The notes under the pieces were generated by a model that was given only the letters and a program-made list of their open reading frames with translations, was not told where the DNA came from and made no database searches. A stretch of 64,000 bases of DNA from positions 148,345 through 212,344 of the forward strand of contig NZ_AAYC01000008.1 in assembly GCF_000169455.1 (NCBI RefSeq). The letters are read 5' to 3'. Of the stretch, positions 1-7,737 are shown piece after piece. Position numbers and translations under genes: made by a program. Positions within the stretch are counted from its first letter, which is position 1; each line of letters begins with the position of its first letter. Origin of the DNA: Roseobacter sp. SK209-2-6 (GTDB lineage Bacteria > Pseudomonadota > Alphaproteobacteria > Rhodobacterales > Rhodobacteraceae).

Positions 1-63
1 ATTTAGGCTCACATGCACCTATTTCATATTGCGATCTTACCAAAAGCCTCAGGATTGAAAAAA

Positions 64-552
64 ATGCGAAGACTACTTTCTGCTGCAGCAATCGCCCTTG
101 CTACCGCTGCCCCGGCTATGAGTCAGGAAATAATTTTTGGGGCAGGATATAGCGATTACTCTTTGGCCGGTGCTGAAGACGGGGCTGTTTTCTCGGTCGA
201 GTATCTGCATAGCCCCTTTCACGAACATAGTCGCTTTTCGGCCCGTTTCGGCGGCGTACTAGAGCTGGTCTCCACCGGCGACGCTTTTGTTGGCGTCGGT
301 CTCAGCGGCAACCTTGACCTGAACAATGATTGGTTTGTCGAAACCAGTGTCATGCCCGGCGCCTATTTCGAGAACGCTCCGCTCAATGACCTCGGATCAA
401 CCTTTGAAATCCGCAGTCAAATCGCTTTGGGCAAACGCCTGCGCAATGGTACGGCTCTGTCCCTAGCCCTGAGCCACAAATCCAACGCTTCGACTGCCAG
501 CCTTAATCCGGGCGTGAACGTCCTGTCGCTGCGCTGGCACAAGCCGCTTTAA
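64..552 (+). CDS. PagL-like acyloxyacyl hydrolase (lipid A 3-O-deacylase family)
   Basis: A 162-residue exported beta-barrel-type protein. Residues 1-20 form a Sec signal peptide ending near APAMSQ, and the rest alternates polar and hydrophobic residues as outer-membrane barrels do. Near the C-terminus the motif SHKSNAS matches the catalytic His-x-Ser region of the PagL family, whose members remove the 3-O acyl chain of lipid A. The protein ends LRWHKPL, an aromatic/basic barrel-like end. The ATG at 64 is preferred to the upstream one at 13, which would put 17 extra residues ahead of the signal peptide. The family is recognised by motif; the substrate is inferred. Confidence 0.7.
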   Translation: MRRLLSAAAIALATAAPAMSQEIIFGAGYSDYSLAGAEDGAVFSVEYLHSPFHEHSRFSARFGGVLELVSTGDAFVGVGLSGNLDLNNDWFVETSVMPGAYFENAPLNDLGSTFEIRSQIALGKRLRNGTALSLALSHKSNASTASLNPGVNVLSLRWHKPL

Positions 553-644
553 CACCCGACAAAGTAAATTCGCCCCTCAGCGCGGGATTGATTTCCCGCG
601 CACCTTCCGGCACACCGGTGCAGTAAGTTTCGAGAGGCCCGATC

Positions 645-1436
645 ATGACCCGTATTGATGCAACATTCGCTGAACTCAAAGCCGCCGGTAAAAAGGCCTT
701 TGTGTCCTATGTCATGGCCGGGGACCCGGATTATGAGACCTCGCTGGAACTGGTAAAAGGATTGCCCGCTGCAGGGGTTGATATCATCGAACTCGGCCTG
801 CCCTTTACCGATCCGATGGCGGATGGCCCCACAATTCAGCTGGCTGGTCAGCGAGCACTTGATGCGGGCATGACCCTGGCCAAGACTCTTGAACTTGCGA
901 CTGAGTTTCGCAAGGAAGACGACACGACCCCTATTGTTCTGATGGGATACTACAACCCGATCTATAATCGCGGCGTAGAGAATTTCCTGAGTGATGCAAA
1001 AGCGGCTGGGATTGATGGTTTGATCGTGGTGGACCTACCACCAGAAGAAGACGAAGAGCTCTGCATCCCCGCTCAAAAAGCTGGCTTGAACTTTATCCGT
1101 CTTGCGACCCCTACAACAGACGATAAACGCCTGCCAACCGTACTGCAGAACACCTCTGGGTTTGTATACTATGTGTCTGTTACCGGCATTACCGGAGCTG
1201 CCGAAGCACAGGCAGGCGACGTTGGCCCCGAAGTGGCACGCATCAAATCTGCAACCGATCTGCCCGTCATCGTTGGGTTCGGCATCAACACGCCTGAAAA
1301 GGCGCAGAACATTGCCTCCATTTCGGATGGCGCAGTTGTTGGCAGCGCCATCGTGAGCCAGGTCGCTTCTGGAAAACCTCTTCCAGAGGTACTGGAGTTT
1401 GTCCGCGCCCTTGCTGATGGCGCCCATTCGGCCTGA
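645..1436 (+). CDS. trpA: Tryptophan synthase alpha chain
   Basis: 263 residues, the normal length for TrpA, which cleaves indole-3-glycerol phosphate to indole and glyceraldehyde 3-phosphate and passes indole to TrpB. The catalytic residues are present: Glu49 in [11 protein letters not shown] and Asp60 in DGPTIQ. The phosphate-binding glycines near the C-terminus ([14 protein letters not shown]) are also present. A GAGAGG-like ribosome site precedes the ATG and a terminator follows at 1474. Unusually, trpB is not adjacent but lies 9 kb away on the other strand (10382-11641), so the two subunits are transcribed separately. Confidence 0.97.
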   Translation: MTRIDATFAELKAAGKKAFVSYVMAGDPDYETSLELVKGLPAAGVDIIELGLPFTDPMADGPTIQLAGQRALDAGMTLAKTLELATEFRKEDDTTPIVLMGYYNPIYNRGVENFLSDAKAAGIDGLIVVDLPPEEDEELCIPAQKAGLNFIRLATPTTDDKRLPTVLQNTSGFVYYVSVTGITGAAEAQAGDVGPEVARIKSATDLPVIVGFGINTPEKAQNIASISDGAVVGSAIVSQVASGKPLPEVLEFVRALADGAHSA

Positions 1437-1473
1437 TCTGGCCGAAACCAGCACAAAGCAACTTCTAAACACC

Positions 1474-1509
1474 AAGGCCTGCGGAGATCTTCCCGGAGGC
1501 CTTTTTCTT
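1474..1509 (+). terminator. Rho-independent terminator after trpA
   Basis: The inverted repeat AAGGCCT...AGGCCTT, extended by CGG/CCG inside the stem, is followed by a run of T (TTTTTCTT). It lies 38 bases past the trpA stop codon. Confidence 0.85.
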
Positions 1510-1598
1510 GTTGCAACGCCTGCGGCAATAGAACCATTGCACCAGCACATCTAAATTGGTAAGAAAAATTTACCACGCAACGAGTCGAGGACAAACCA

Positions 1599-2765
1599 GT
1601 GCCGGTGATCACAAATATCGAGGACTTAAAACGCATTTATCAGCGCCGCGTCCCGCGGATGTTCTACGACTATGCTGAAAGTGGCAGCTGGACCGAACAG
1701 ACATTCCGGGAAAACACATCCGACTTTGAAAAGATCCGTCTACGCCAGCGGGTCGCCGTCGATATGTCAGGGCGCAGCACCCAAAGCCAGATGATTGGTC
1801 AGGATGTCGCCATGCCTGTTGCCCTCGCTCCTGTGGGCTTGACGGGAATGCAACATGCCGATGGTGAGATCAAAGCCGCTAAGGCGGCAGAAGAGTTCGG
1901 CGTTCCCTTTACGCTTTCCACCATGTCGATCAATTCGATCGAAGAAGTCGCAGAGGCCACCAGTAAACCCTTCTGGTTCCAACTCTACACCATGAAGGAC
2001 GAAGACTATATCCGGCGCCTGATGCAGCGCGCTAAGGATGCTAAATGCTCCGCCCTGGTGATCACCCTGGACCTGCAGATCCTGGGACAACGGCACAAAG
2101 ATCTAAAAAATGGTCTCTCCGCCCCGCCGAAATTGACCCCCTCTACCGTTGCCAATCTGATGACCAAATGGACCTGGGGCCTGCAGATGCTGGGCGCCAA
2201 GAGGCGCAACTTCGGCAATATCGTCGGCCATGTGCATGGGGTTTCAGATACTTCACAGCTGGGGGCTTGGACGGCAGAGCAATTCGACCCCTCACTGGAT
2301 TGGGGTAAGGTCGAAAAGCTGATGGAGATGTGGGGCGGCAAGGTCATCCTAAAGGGCATTCTGGACGCCGAAGACGCAAAGATGGCTGCCAAACTAGGAG
2401 CAGATGCCATTGTCGTGTCCAACCACGGCGGACGCCAATTGGACGGCGCGCTCAGCTCGATCCGGATGTTGCCCCAAATTTTGGACGCTGTTGGCGATGA
2501 TGTCGAAGTACACCTCGACAGCGGCATTCGCTCCGGTCAGGACGTCTTGAAGGCCCTTGCGATGGGGGCAAAAGGCACCATGATCGGCCGCGCCTTTGTC
2601 TATGGCCTGGGCGCGATGGGACAACAGGGGGTAACCGAAGCCCTGAACGTGATCCACAAAGAGCTGGACACCACAATGGCCCTTTGTGGGGAGCGTGAGC
2701 TAGGCAACCTTGGACGTCACAATCTTTTGATCCCTGACGATTTTGAGGGCCAGTGGCAGGAATAG
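1599..2765 (+). CDS. FMN-dependent alpha-hydroxy-acid dehydrogenase (L-lactate dehydrogenase-like)
   Basis: 388 residues covering the whole alpha-hydroxy-acid oxidase/dehydrogenase TIM barrel. Family landmarks are the flavin-site stretch ALAPVGLTGM (76-85), QLY (128-130), Asp158 in ITLD, Lys252 in ILKGI, and the catalytic signature SNHGGRQLD with His276 and Arg279. Such enzymes oxidise L-2-hydroxy acids with FMN and pass electrons to quinone or oxygen. Closest by general look to LldD, but glycolate or mandelate as substrate cannot be excluded. The start is GTG at 1599, chosen because a CGAGG ribosome site lies eight bases upstream. Confidence 0.88.
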   Translation: MPVITNIEDLKRIYQRRVPRMFYDYAESGSWTEQTFRENTSDFEKIRLRQRVAVDMSGRSTQSQMIGQDVAMPVALAPVGLTGMQHADGEIKAAKAAEEFGVPFTLSTMSINSIEEVAEATSKPFWFQLYTMKDEDYIRRLMQRAKDAKCSALVITLDLQILGQRHKDLKNGLSAPPKLTPSTVANLMTKWTWGLQMLGAKRRNFGNIVGHVHGVSDTSQLGAWTAEQFDPSLDWGKVEKLMEMWGGKVILKGILDAEDAKMAAKLGADAIVVSNHGGRQLDGALSSIRMLPQILDAVGDDVEVHLDSGIRSGQDVLKALAMGAKGTMIGRAFVYGLGAMGQQGVTEALNVIHKELDTTMALCGERELGNLGRHNLLIPDDFEGQWQE

Positions 2766-2825
2766 CCACCTCCTTTCTCTTCGCAATAGCGGCGCGACTG
2801 TCAAAACGGCCTAGCGAAAGAACAC

Positions 2826-3551
2826 ATGCCACCTAACAACAACGCCAGAGCACAATTGCCCTGGCGCGCGCCCCATCGCTTTGACAGGTGGAATGGGCTA
2901 CGCAATAGTGCCCGCAAACAGATATCGGGCAGCAACGTGCAGATCTTTTTCAAAGAAAACCTGGCTATTCTGGCCGTTCCAAAGACCGGAACTACTGCTT
3001 ATGAACGCACCCTTCGCCCCCATGCGGACATAGTCTTTGCCAAGGGGCGCAAACACATGACAGCGGGTCAGTATCACAACAAAACTTCCAAATTCCTCAG
3101 GCGGCTTTATGGGATCAGCCCCGAGGTTCTAGCGGTCATGCGCAATCCCTTAGAACAGTTGCGCAGTTGGTACAGATACCGCAGTCGCCTCGCCAATGCG
3201 GGCCACGGCACCGCAGGCATCTCTTTTGACGCCTTTGTAGAAGCGGTTTTACAAGATGATCCGCCACTCTTTGCACAAATCGGGAGCCAGCATCACTTTC
3301 TGACCCTGCGCGACGGCCGCCTGCCCGTTCACCATCTTTTTGCTTATGAAAACCAAAATCAGTTCCGAAAGTTTCTCTGCCAACGCTTTGACCAACAGCT
3401 TGAATTCCGCCCACAGAATGTTTCGCCTGCCAAACAGGCCCCACTTTCGCCGGAAATCGAGGCGCGCCTGCGACAGGTTCGGGCAAAGGAATTTGAGCTT
3501 TATCAGCGGTTGCGAGACAGTGGCGGGTATCTCCACCAGCAAAATCTGTGA
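2826..3551 (+). CDS. Sulfotransferase-family protein
   Basis: 241 residues. LAVPKTGTTAYERTL (residues 49-63) matches the 5-prime phosphosulfate-binding loop of PAPS-dependent sulfotransferases (PKTGTT at 52-57). A second segment around residue 98 (VMRNPLEQLRSWYRYR) matches the 3-prime phosphate-binding motif RxPxxRxxSxY in altered form, with Asn before Pro. The protein is likely cytoplasmic. The acceptor molecule is unknown; roseobacters carry many small proteins of this class, often tied to cell-surface polysaccharide. It stands alone between the hydroxy-acid dehydrogenase and rplY. Confidence 0.72.
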   Translation: MPPNNNARAQLPWRAPHRFDRWNGLRNSARKQISGSNVQIFFKENLAILAVPKTGTTAYERTLRPHADIVFAKGRKHMTAGQYHNKTSKFLRRLYGISPEVLAVMRNPLEQLRSWYRYRSRLANAGHGTAGISFDAFVEAVLQDDPPLFAQIGSQHHFLTLRDGRLPVHHLFAYENQNQFRKFLCQRFDQQLEFRPQNVSPAKQAPLSPEIEARLRQVRAKEFELYQRLRDSGGYLHQQNL

Positions 3552-3669
3552 CTTTGGCAGATATTCCTGACCAGGCACTTGCTTTTTGAACGACACTAGG
3601 CTACGCGCACGACTTCACGCGGGGTGACAGCCTTGGAGGCACCCTGCCCTAGAAAATTGGAGAATTCAA

Positions 3670-4299
3670 ATGGCAAAAGAGATTCCTGATCTCGTAGCCC
3701 AGGCACGCGCGGGGACGGGCAAGGGCGCCGCTCGCGCAGCGCGTCGCGCTGGCATGGTTCCTGGTGTTGTTTATGGTGGCGACGTTGAGCCCCAAGCGAT
3801 CCAGATTCCCTTCAACGAACTGCTGAAAAAGCTGAAAGCTGGCCAGTTCAAATCCACACTGTGGAACCTGAAGGTTGAAGGTCAAGAAGACGTGCGCGTG
3901 ATCTGCCGTGACGTACAGCGTGATGTTGTCAAAGATCTGCCAACGCACCTCGATCTGATGCGCCTGCGCCGCACCTCGAAAATCAACCTGTTCATCCCGG
4001 TTGAATTCCTGAACGAAGACACCTGCCCAGGCATCAAAAAAGGCGGCATGCTGACTGTTGTCCGCCCTGAGGTTGAGCTGGTTGTGACCGCTGGCGACAT
4101 CCCTGAGAAGATCGTAGTTGACCTGGCTGACAAGGCTATCGGCGACGTGATCACCATCTCTTCGATCGATCTGCCCGGTGGCTCCAAGCCAACCATCGAC
4201 CGTGACTTTGTTGTTGCCAACATCGCGGCACCTGGCGGTCTTTCTTCTTCCGATGACGAAGACGGTGAAGAAGCCGAAGCAGAAGCTGCAGAAGCATAA
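3670..4299 (+). CDS. rplY: 50S ribosomal protein L25 (long, Ctc-type)
   Basis: 209 residues: an N-terminal 5S rRNA-binding domain (residues 1-95, with [19 protein letters not shown] typical of L25) and a C-terminal TL5/Ctc beta domain (about 100-190). It ends in an acidic Ala/Glu tail. The long form is usual in alphaproteobacteria. A GGAG ribosome site (GGAGAATTCAA) precedes the ATG. It is followed by a terminator and, after one small gene, by pth, a common rplY-pth neighbourhood. Confidence 0.97.
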   Translation: MAKEIPDLVAQARAGTGKGAARAARRAGMVPGVVYGGDVEPQAIQIPFNELLKKLKAGQFKSTLWNLKVEGQEDVRVICRDVQRDVVKDLPTHLDLMRLRRTSKINLFIPVEFLNEDTCPGIKKGGMLTVVRPEVELVVTAGDIPEKIVVDLADKAIGDVITISSIDLPGGSKPTIDRDFVVANIAAPGGLSSSDDEDGEEAEAEAAEA

Positions 4300-4330
4300 G
4301 ATCAGTCCTCCTCCTGGAGGATGTGATGGA

Positions 4331-4360
4331 ACGGAGCCCATTGGGCTCCGTTTTTCTTTT
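4331..4360 (+). terminator. Rho-independent terminator after rplY
   Basis: ACGGAGCCCA/TTGGGCTCCG is a near-perfect 10-bp inverted repeat with almost no loop, followed directly by TTTTTCTTTT. Confidence 0.9.
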
Positions 4361-4541
4361 CCCAAAGCTAAAAGTGGCTTCTTGACCATAGATCGCGGGA
4401 CTGGGTGCCGCCTAGACAGGCAGTAGACAGGTAGGATTTTGATTTAACCCTTAGTTACTTCTCTCATCTCTGGTTACCATTCGTTTGTCATTTCTCGGCA
4501 AAGCTCGGTTTCGCATGATGAATTAACCGGGGGGTGTTTTC

Positions 4542-4751
4542 ATGTTGAACCAATTGGATAAGGAAGAGGCCAAGCTGCGTCGAAAGCTGCTGCTGCGTCT
4601 CCTCAAAGGCTTTAACTTTGACGCGCCACGTTTTCAGAGCGAAGCGATTTCAGATGCCATTCCGCGCCAGCTCATGACGGCTGAAACAGAACAGTACAAG
4701 AAACGTCATTTCTTGAAACCGGCTGACTACGCCAGGCCATCACTGGCCTAG
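4542..4751 (+). CDS. Small hypothetical protein between rplY and pth
   Basis: 69 residues, not recognised. The N-terminal half is a charged amphipathic helix (KEEAKLRRKLLLRLLKG) and the C-terminal half is polar, ending KPADYARPSLA. No signal peptide or membrane segment. A strong G-rich ribosome site (GGGGGGTG) lies about seven bases before the ATG, and codon use resembles its neighbours, so a real gene is likely. The helix could bind RNA, membrane or a partner protein; nothing decides between these. Confidence 0.6.
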   Translation: MLNQLDKEEAKLRRKLLLRLLKGFNFDAPRFQSEAISDAIPRQLMTAETEQYKKRHFLKPADYARPSLA

Positions 4752-4869
4752 CCGCCTCTATTTTCAAGCGCACAACAGAGCATGGCTGGATTTTCTCCGT
4801 CATAAAGGCCATATGGCCAGAGCGGGCCGGGCAAGTCCCCCCGCTCAAATCTGATTGGTGAGGCATCAA

Positions 4870-5568
4870 ATGAAACTCTTTGTCGGGCTTGGAAATCCGG
4901 GCCAGAAATATGCTCAGAACCGACACAACATCGGTTTCATGGCCCTGGATCAGATTGCATCGGATCATGGGTTTTCGCCGTGGAAGTCCAAATTCCAAGG
5001 CGAAATCTGCGAAGGCAATCTTACCGGTAACAAGGTCCTTTCGCTGAAACCACAAACCTTCATGAACCTCTCAGGGCAGGCCGTGGGTGAAGCCATACGC
5101 TTTTACAAACTCACCACGGCTGATGTGGTGGTGTTTCACGACGAATTGGATCTTGCGCCGGGCAAGTGTCGTTTCAAGCAGGGCGGTGGCCATGCTGGGC
5201 ACAATGGGCTGCGTTCAATCCATTCGCATATCGGAGCCGACTATGCCCGAGTGCGCCTGGGGATCGGGCATCCCGGTCACAAAGATGCGGTCTCGGGCTA
5301 TGTATTGCGCGACTTCCCAAAAGCCGACGCCAATTGGCTGGATGACCTCTTGCGGGGGATCTCCGACGGGGCTGCACAGCTGGCCGCAGGAGATAGCGGT
5401 AAATTCATGAATGCGGTCGCTCTTAGGGTGGCACCTCCCCGCAGCTCTGGGTCTCAGAAACCCGAGAAAGCGAAATCGGCTCCCTCTTCCACCGAAACAA
5501 CGGGGGGCCCTTCCCCTCAAGAAGATGCCCGCTCCCCACTTGAACGCTTGGTTGACAAATTCCGCTGA
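4870..5568 (+). CDS. pth: Peptidyl-tRNA hydrolase
   Basis: 232 residues. Pth releases peptides from prematurely dropped peptidyl-tRNA. The N-terminal signature MKLFVGLGNPG, Asn10, the catalytic His19 in QNRHNIGF, and VVFHDELDL with its conserved Asp are all present. After about residue 190 there is a low-complexity Pro/Ser/Lys tail ending PLERLVDKFR, longer than in E. coli (194 residues) and common in alphaproteobacteria. The ATG at 4870 is chosen over the in-frame one at 4855 because it begins the conserved fold and follows GTGAGG at a good distance. Confidence 0.96.
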   Translation: MKLFVGLGNPGQKYAQNRHNIGFMALDQIASDHGFSPWKSKFQGEICEGNLTGNKVLSLKPQTFMNLSGQAVGEAIRFYKLTTADVVVFHDELDLAPGKCRFKQGGGHAGHNGLRSIHSHIGADYARVRLGIGHPGHKDAVSGYVLRDFPKADANWLDDLLRGISDGAAQLAAGDSGKFMNAVALRVAPPRSSGSQKPEKAKSAPSSTETTGGPSPQEDARSPLERLVDKFR

Positions 5569-5644
5569 TCGCAACCTTCCGTGGCGTCGTCTTTGCCCCA
5601 ACGGCTGACAGGGACTATGCCTGAAACCTACGGGAGGGATCGAT

Positions 5645-6808
5645 ATGCGACAGTTTTTCAAACTTCTTCTTCGCGGTCTTTTGGCTGGGGCCGTCGTCGT
5701 GGCAGCGCTGGCATTTTGGAAATGGGACGAAATTCAGCGCCTACTTGCGGTTAACTCTCTGTTCTCAGAAGAAAAGATCGTTGCCAATTTCTCCAATATG
5801 GAAGGCGCGTTCCTAACAACACCGATTTCGCGGGGAGATGCCGCTGTCAGCGAGCTACCAAACGGCGCTGAAATGGAGTTGCCCACCGAGGTTTCTGACT
5901 GGATCGAAGAGCGATCGGTGACCTCTCTCTTGGTTCTGAAAGCCGGAGAGATCCGCCATGAGAGTTACCACTTGGGCACAAAGGCAAGCGATCGGCGCAT
6001 TTCCTGGTCCGTCGCCAAGAGCTATCTTTCCGCTTTATTCGGCGTTCTTCTGGAGGAGGGCAAAATCGCATCGATTGATGACCCGGTCACCAAATACGCC
6101 CCCCTTCTGAAAGGCAGCGCCTATGAGGGGGCCAGCATTCGCAATGTGCTGAACATGGCCAGCGGTGTCACCTTTGATGAGGACTACCTCGACTATGATT
6201 CAGACATCAACCGCATGGGTCGCGAAATCGCCCTGGGCGGCACTCTAGATCAGTTCTCTGCCGCCTTGAACGAGAGTTTCGCAACGCCAGGTGAGACCTG
6301 GCAATATGTCTCTATCGACACGCATGTGATTGGTATGGTGATCCGGGGTGCCACCGGGCAGAATATCGCAGATCTGATGCAAGAGAAGATCATCGCGCCA
6401 CTGGGATTGGAACGTGACCTTTACTACGTCACTGATGGGGAGGGGGTTGCCTTTGTGCTTGGCGGCCTCAACATCACAACCCGTGACTATGCTAGATTTG
6501 GCCAGATGATCGAACAAGATGGCCAGTTTGGGGGCAAACAAATCGTGCCCAGCGACTGGATCAAAGCCTCAACCGCCGCAACCGCGCCGACCAAACCCGG
6601 CAAAATCGGTTACGGGTATCAATGGTGGATCCCCATTGGCGCCACGGAAGGGGAGTTCTTGGCTCGCGGTGTCTATGGTCAGTATATTTACATAAACCAA
6701 CCATTGGATGTCGTGATTGTTTCCACCGCCGCGGATCGCAAATTCCGCGAAAAGGGGATCAATCGGATGAATATCGAAATCTTCCGCAAGATAGCAGGAA
6801 TGCTGTAA
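5645..6808 (+). CDS. Serine hydrolase, class C beta-lactamase fold
   Basis: 387 residues. Residues 8-25 are a hydrophobic N-terminal segment, either an uncleaved anchor or a signal peptide. The nucleophile motif SVAK (Ser122 to Lys125) sits in ISWSVAKSYLSALFG. The second motif is YVSIDT (from GETWQYVSIDTHVIG), and a late GYGYQWW block precedes the C-terminus. The pattern matches the beta-lactamase-related hydrolases (PF00144), a group of esterases, peptidases and 6-aminohexanoate-oligomer hydrolases, rather than true AmpC. It probably acts in the periplasm. Substrate unknown. Confidence 0.8.
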   Translation: MRQFFKLLLRGLLAGAVVVAALAFWKWDEIQRLLAVNSLFSEEKIVANFSNMEGAFLTTPISRGDAAVSELPNGAEMELPTEVSDWIEERSVTSLLVLKAGEIRHESYHLGTKASDRRISWSVAKSYLSALFGVLLEEGKIASIDDPVTKYAPLLKGSAYEGASIRNVLNMASGVTFDEDYLDYDSDINRMGREIALGGTLDQFSAALNESFATPGETWQYVSIDTHVIGMVIRGATGQNIADLMQEKIIAPLGLERDLYYVTDGEGVAFVLGGLNITTRDYARFGQMIEQDGQFGGKQIVPSDWIKASTAATAPTKPGKIGYGYQWWIPIGATEGEFLARGVYGQYIYINQPLDVVIVSTAADRKFREKGINRMNIEIFRKIAGML

Positions 6809-6817
6809 CCTGCCCCT

Positions 6818-7201
6818 ATGAAACCAGATCCAAGCATCAATGTCCTTGGCGGGGTGCTCGCACCCTGCTCCACCGAACCCTTGACCGGCTTTTTCCGCGA
6901 TGGCTCCTGCAACACCTGCACCGAGGATCACGGAAGCCATACTGTTTGTGCTATCATGACAGCAGAGTTCCTGGCCTATTCAAAATATGTCGGAAACGAT
7001 CTCTCGACACCGCAGCCCGCGTTTGGCTTCCTAGGCCTGAACCCAGGCGATCACTGGTGCCTTTGTGCCTCGCGGTTTTTGCAGGCGGCGGAAGAAGGCT
7101 GCGCACCCAAAGTCAATCTGGAGGCTACACATCAGCGCGCCCTGGACATCGTTCCCTTGACCATATTGGAAGCACATGCGGCCACTGGAGGGGCTGCGTA
7201 A
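6818..7201 (+). CDS. DUF2237 family protein
   Basis: 127 residues of the compact cysteine-rich DUF2237 family. The typical blocks are NVLGGVLAPCSTEPLTGFFRDG, CNTCTEDHGSHTVCAIMT and a late GDHWCLCASRF. Six cysteines and two histidines suggest metal binding or disulfides, but no function is established that I know of. It starts nine bases after the upstream hydrolase gene stops and is probably cotranscribed with it. Confidence 0.85.
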   Translation: MKPDPSINVLGGVLAPCSTEPLTGFFRDGSCNTCTEDHGSHTVCAIMTAEFLAYSKYVGNDLSTPQPAFGFLGLNPGDHWCLCASRFLQAAEEGCAPKVNLEATHQRALDIVPLTILEAHAATGGAA

Positions 7202-7330
7202 AATTACAGGAAAAGACGGGTCATTGACCTTTCTTCCCCAAAGCCGCTATGGCTGCTTTATCACCAGCCCCGCTACCTCCTCGGTCCGCTCATGCCAGCT
7301 CCCTTTCATGAAGATAGACAGGAGACAGTC

Positions 7331-7651
7331 ATGAGCTATATCGCCATGAACCGGTTTAAGATCCGCCCAGGCCGCGAAACCGATTTTGAAAACATCTGGA
7401 AAGAGCGGGAATCCCGCTTGAACGAACTGGCAGGCTTTCGCGAGTTCCGCCTCCTAAAAGGCCCCGCGACAGAGGAATTTCAGCTCTATTCCAGCCATGT
7501 CATCTGGGACAGCCGCGAAGATTTTGAGGCCTGGACCAAATCTGAGCAATTCCGCGCCTCCCATCGCAACGCCGGTAAGCGTGAAGGTGAGAGTCCGATC
7601 CTAGGTCATCCACAATTTGAAGGCTTTGAGACCGTCTTGCACGAGGCGTGA
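7331..7651 (+). CDS. Antibiotic-biosynthesis-monooxygenase (ABM) domain protein, HmoA/IsdG-like
   Basis: 106 residues with a single ferredoxin-like ABM fold: NRFKIRPGRETDFENIW at the start, FREFRLLKG in the middle and SREDFEAWTKSEQFRASH near the end, the pattern of IsdG/HmoA-like heme-degrading or quinol monooxygenases. Whether it degrades heme here is not shown. The ATG at 7331 follows an AGGAGA ribosome site; an upstream in-frame start at 7292 lacks one. Transcription ends at the shared hairpin at 7690. Confidence 0.8.
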   Translation: MSYIAMNRFKIRPGRETDFENIWKERESRLNELAGFREFRLLKGPATEEFQLYSSHVIWDSREDFEAWTKSEQFRASHRNAGKREGESPILGHPQFEGFETVLHEA

Positions 7652-7689
7652 CTGGTAGAGGAAAGTCAAAGACACCTTTCCAAAGAATA

Positions 7690-7716
7690 GGGCTGCCATG
7701 AATTTCATGGCAGCCC
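7690..7716. terminator. Bidirectional terminator between convergent genes
   Basis: A 12-bp perfect inverted repeat, GGGCTGCCATGA/TCATGGCAGCCC, with a three-base loop. It lies between the stops of the ABM gene (+) and the ammonium transporter-chemoreceptor gene (-). The T tract is weak on both sides. Confidence 0.7.
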
Positions 7717-7737
7717 TTGTTCGGGCTCTGGCTCCCC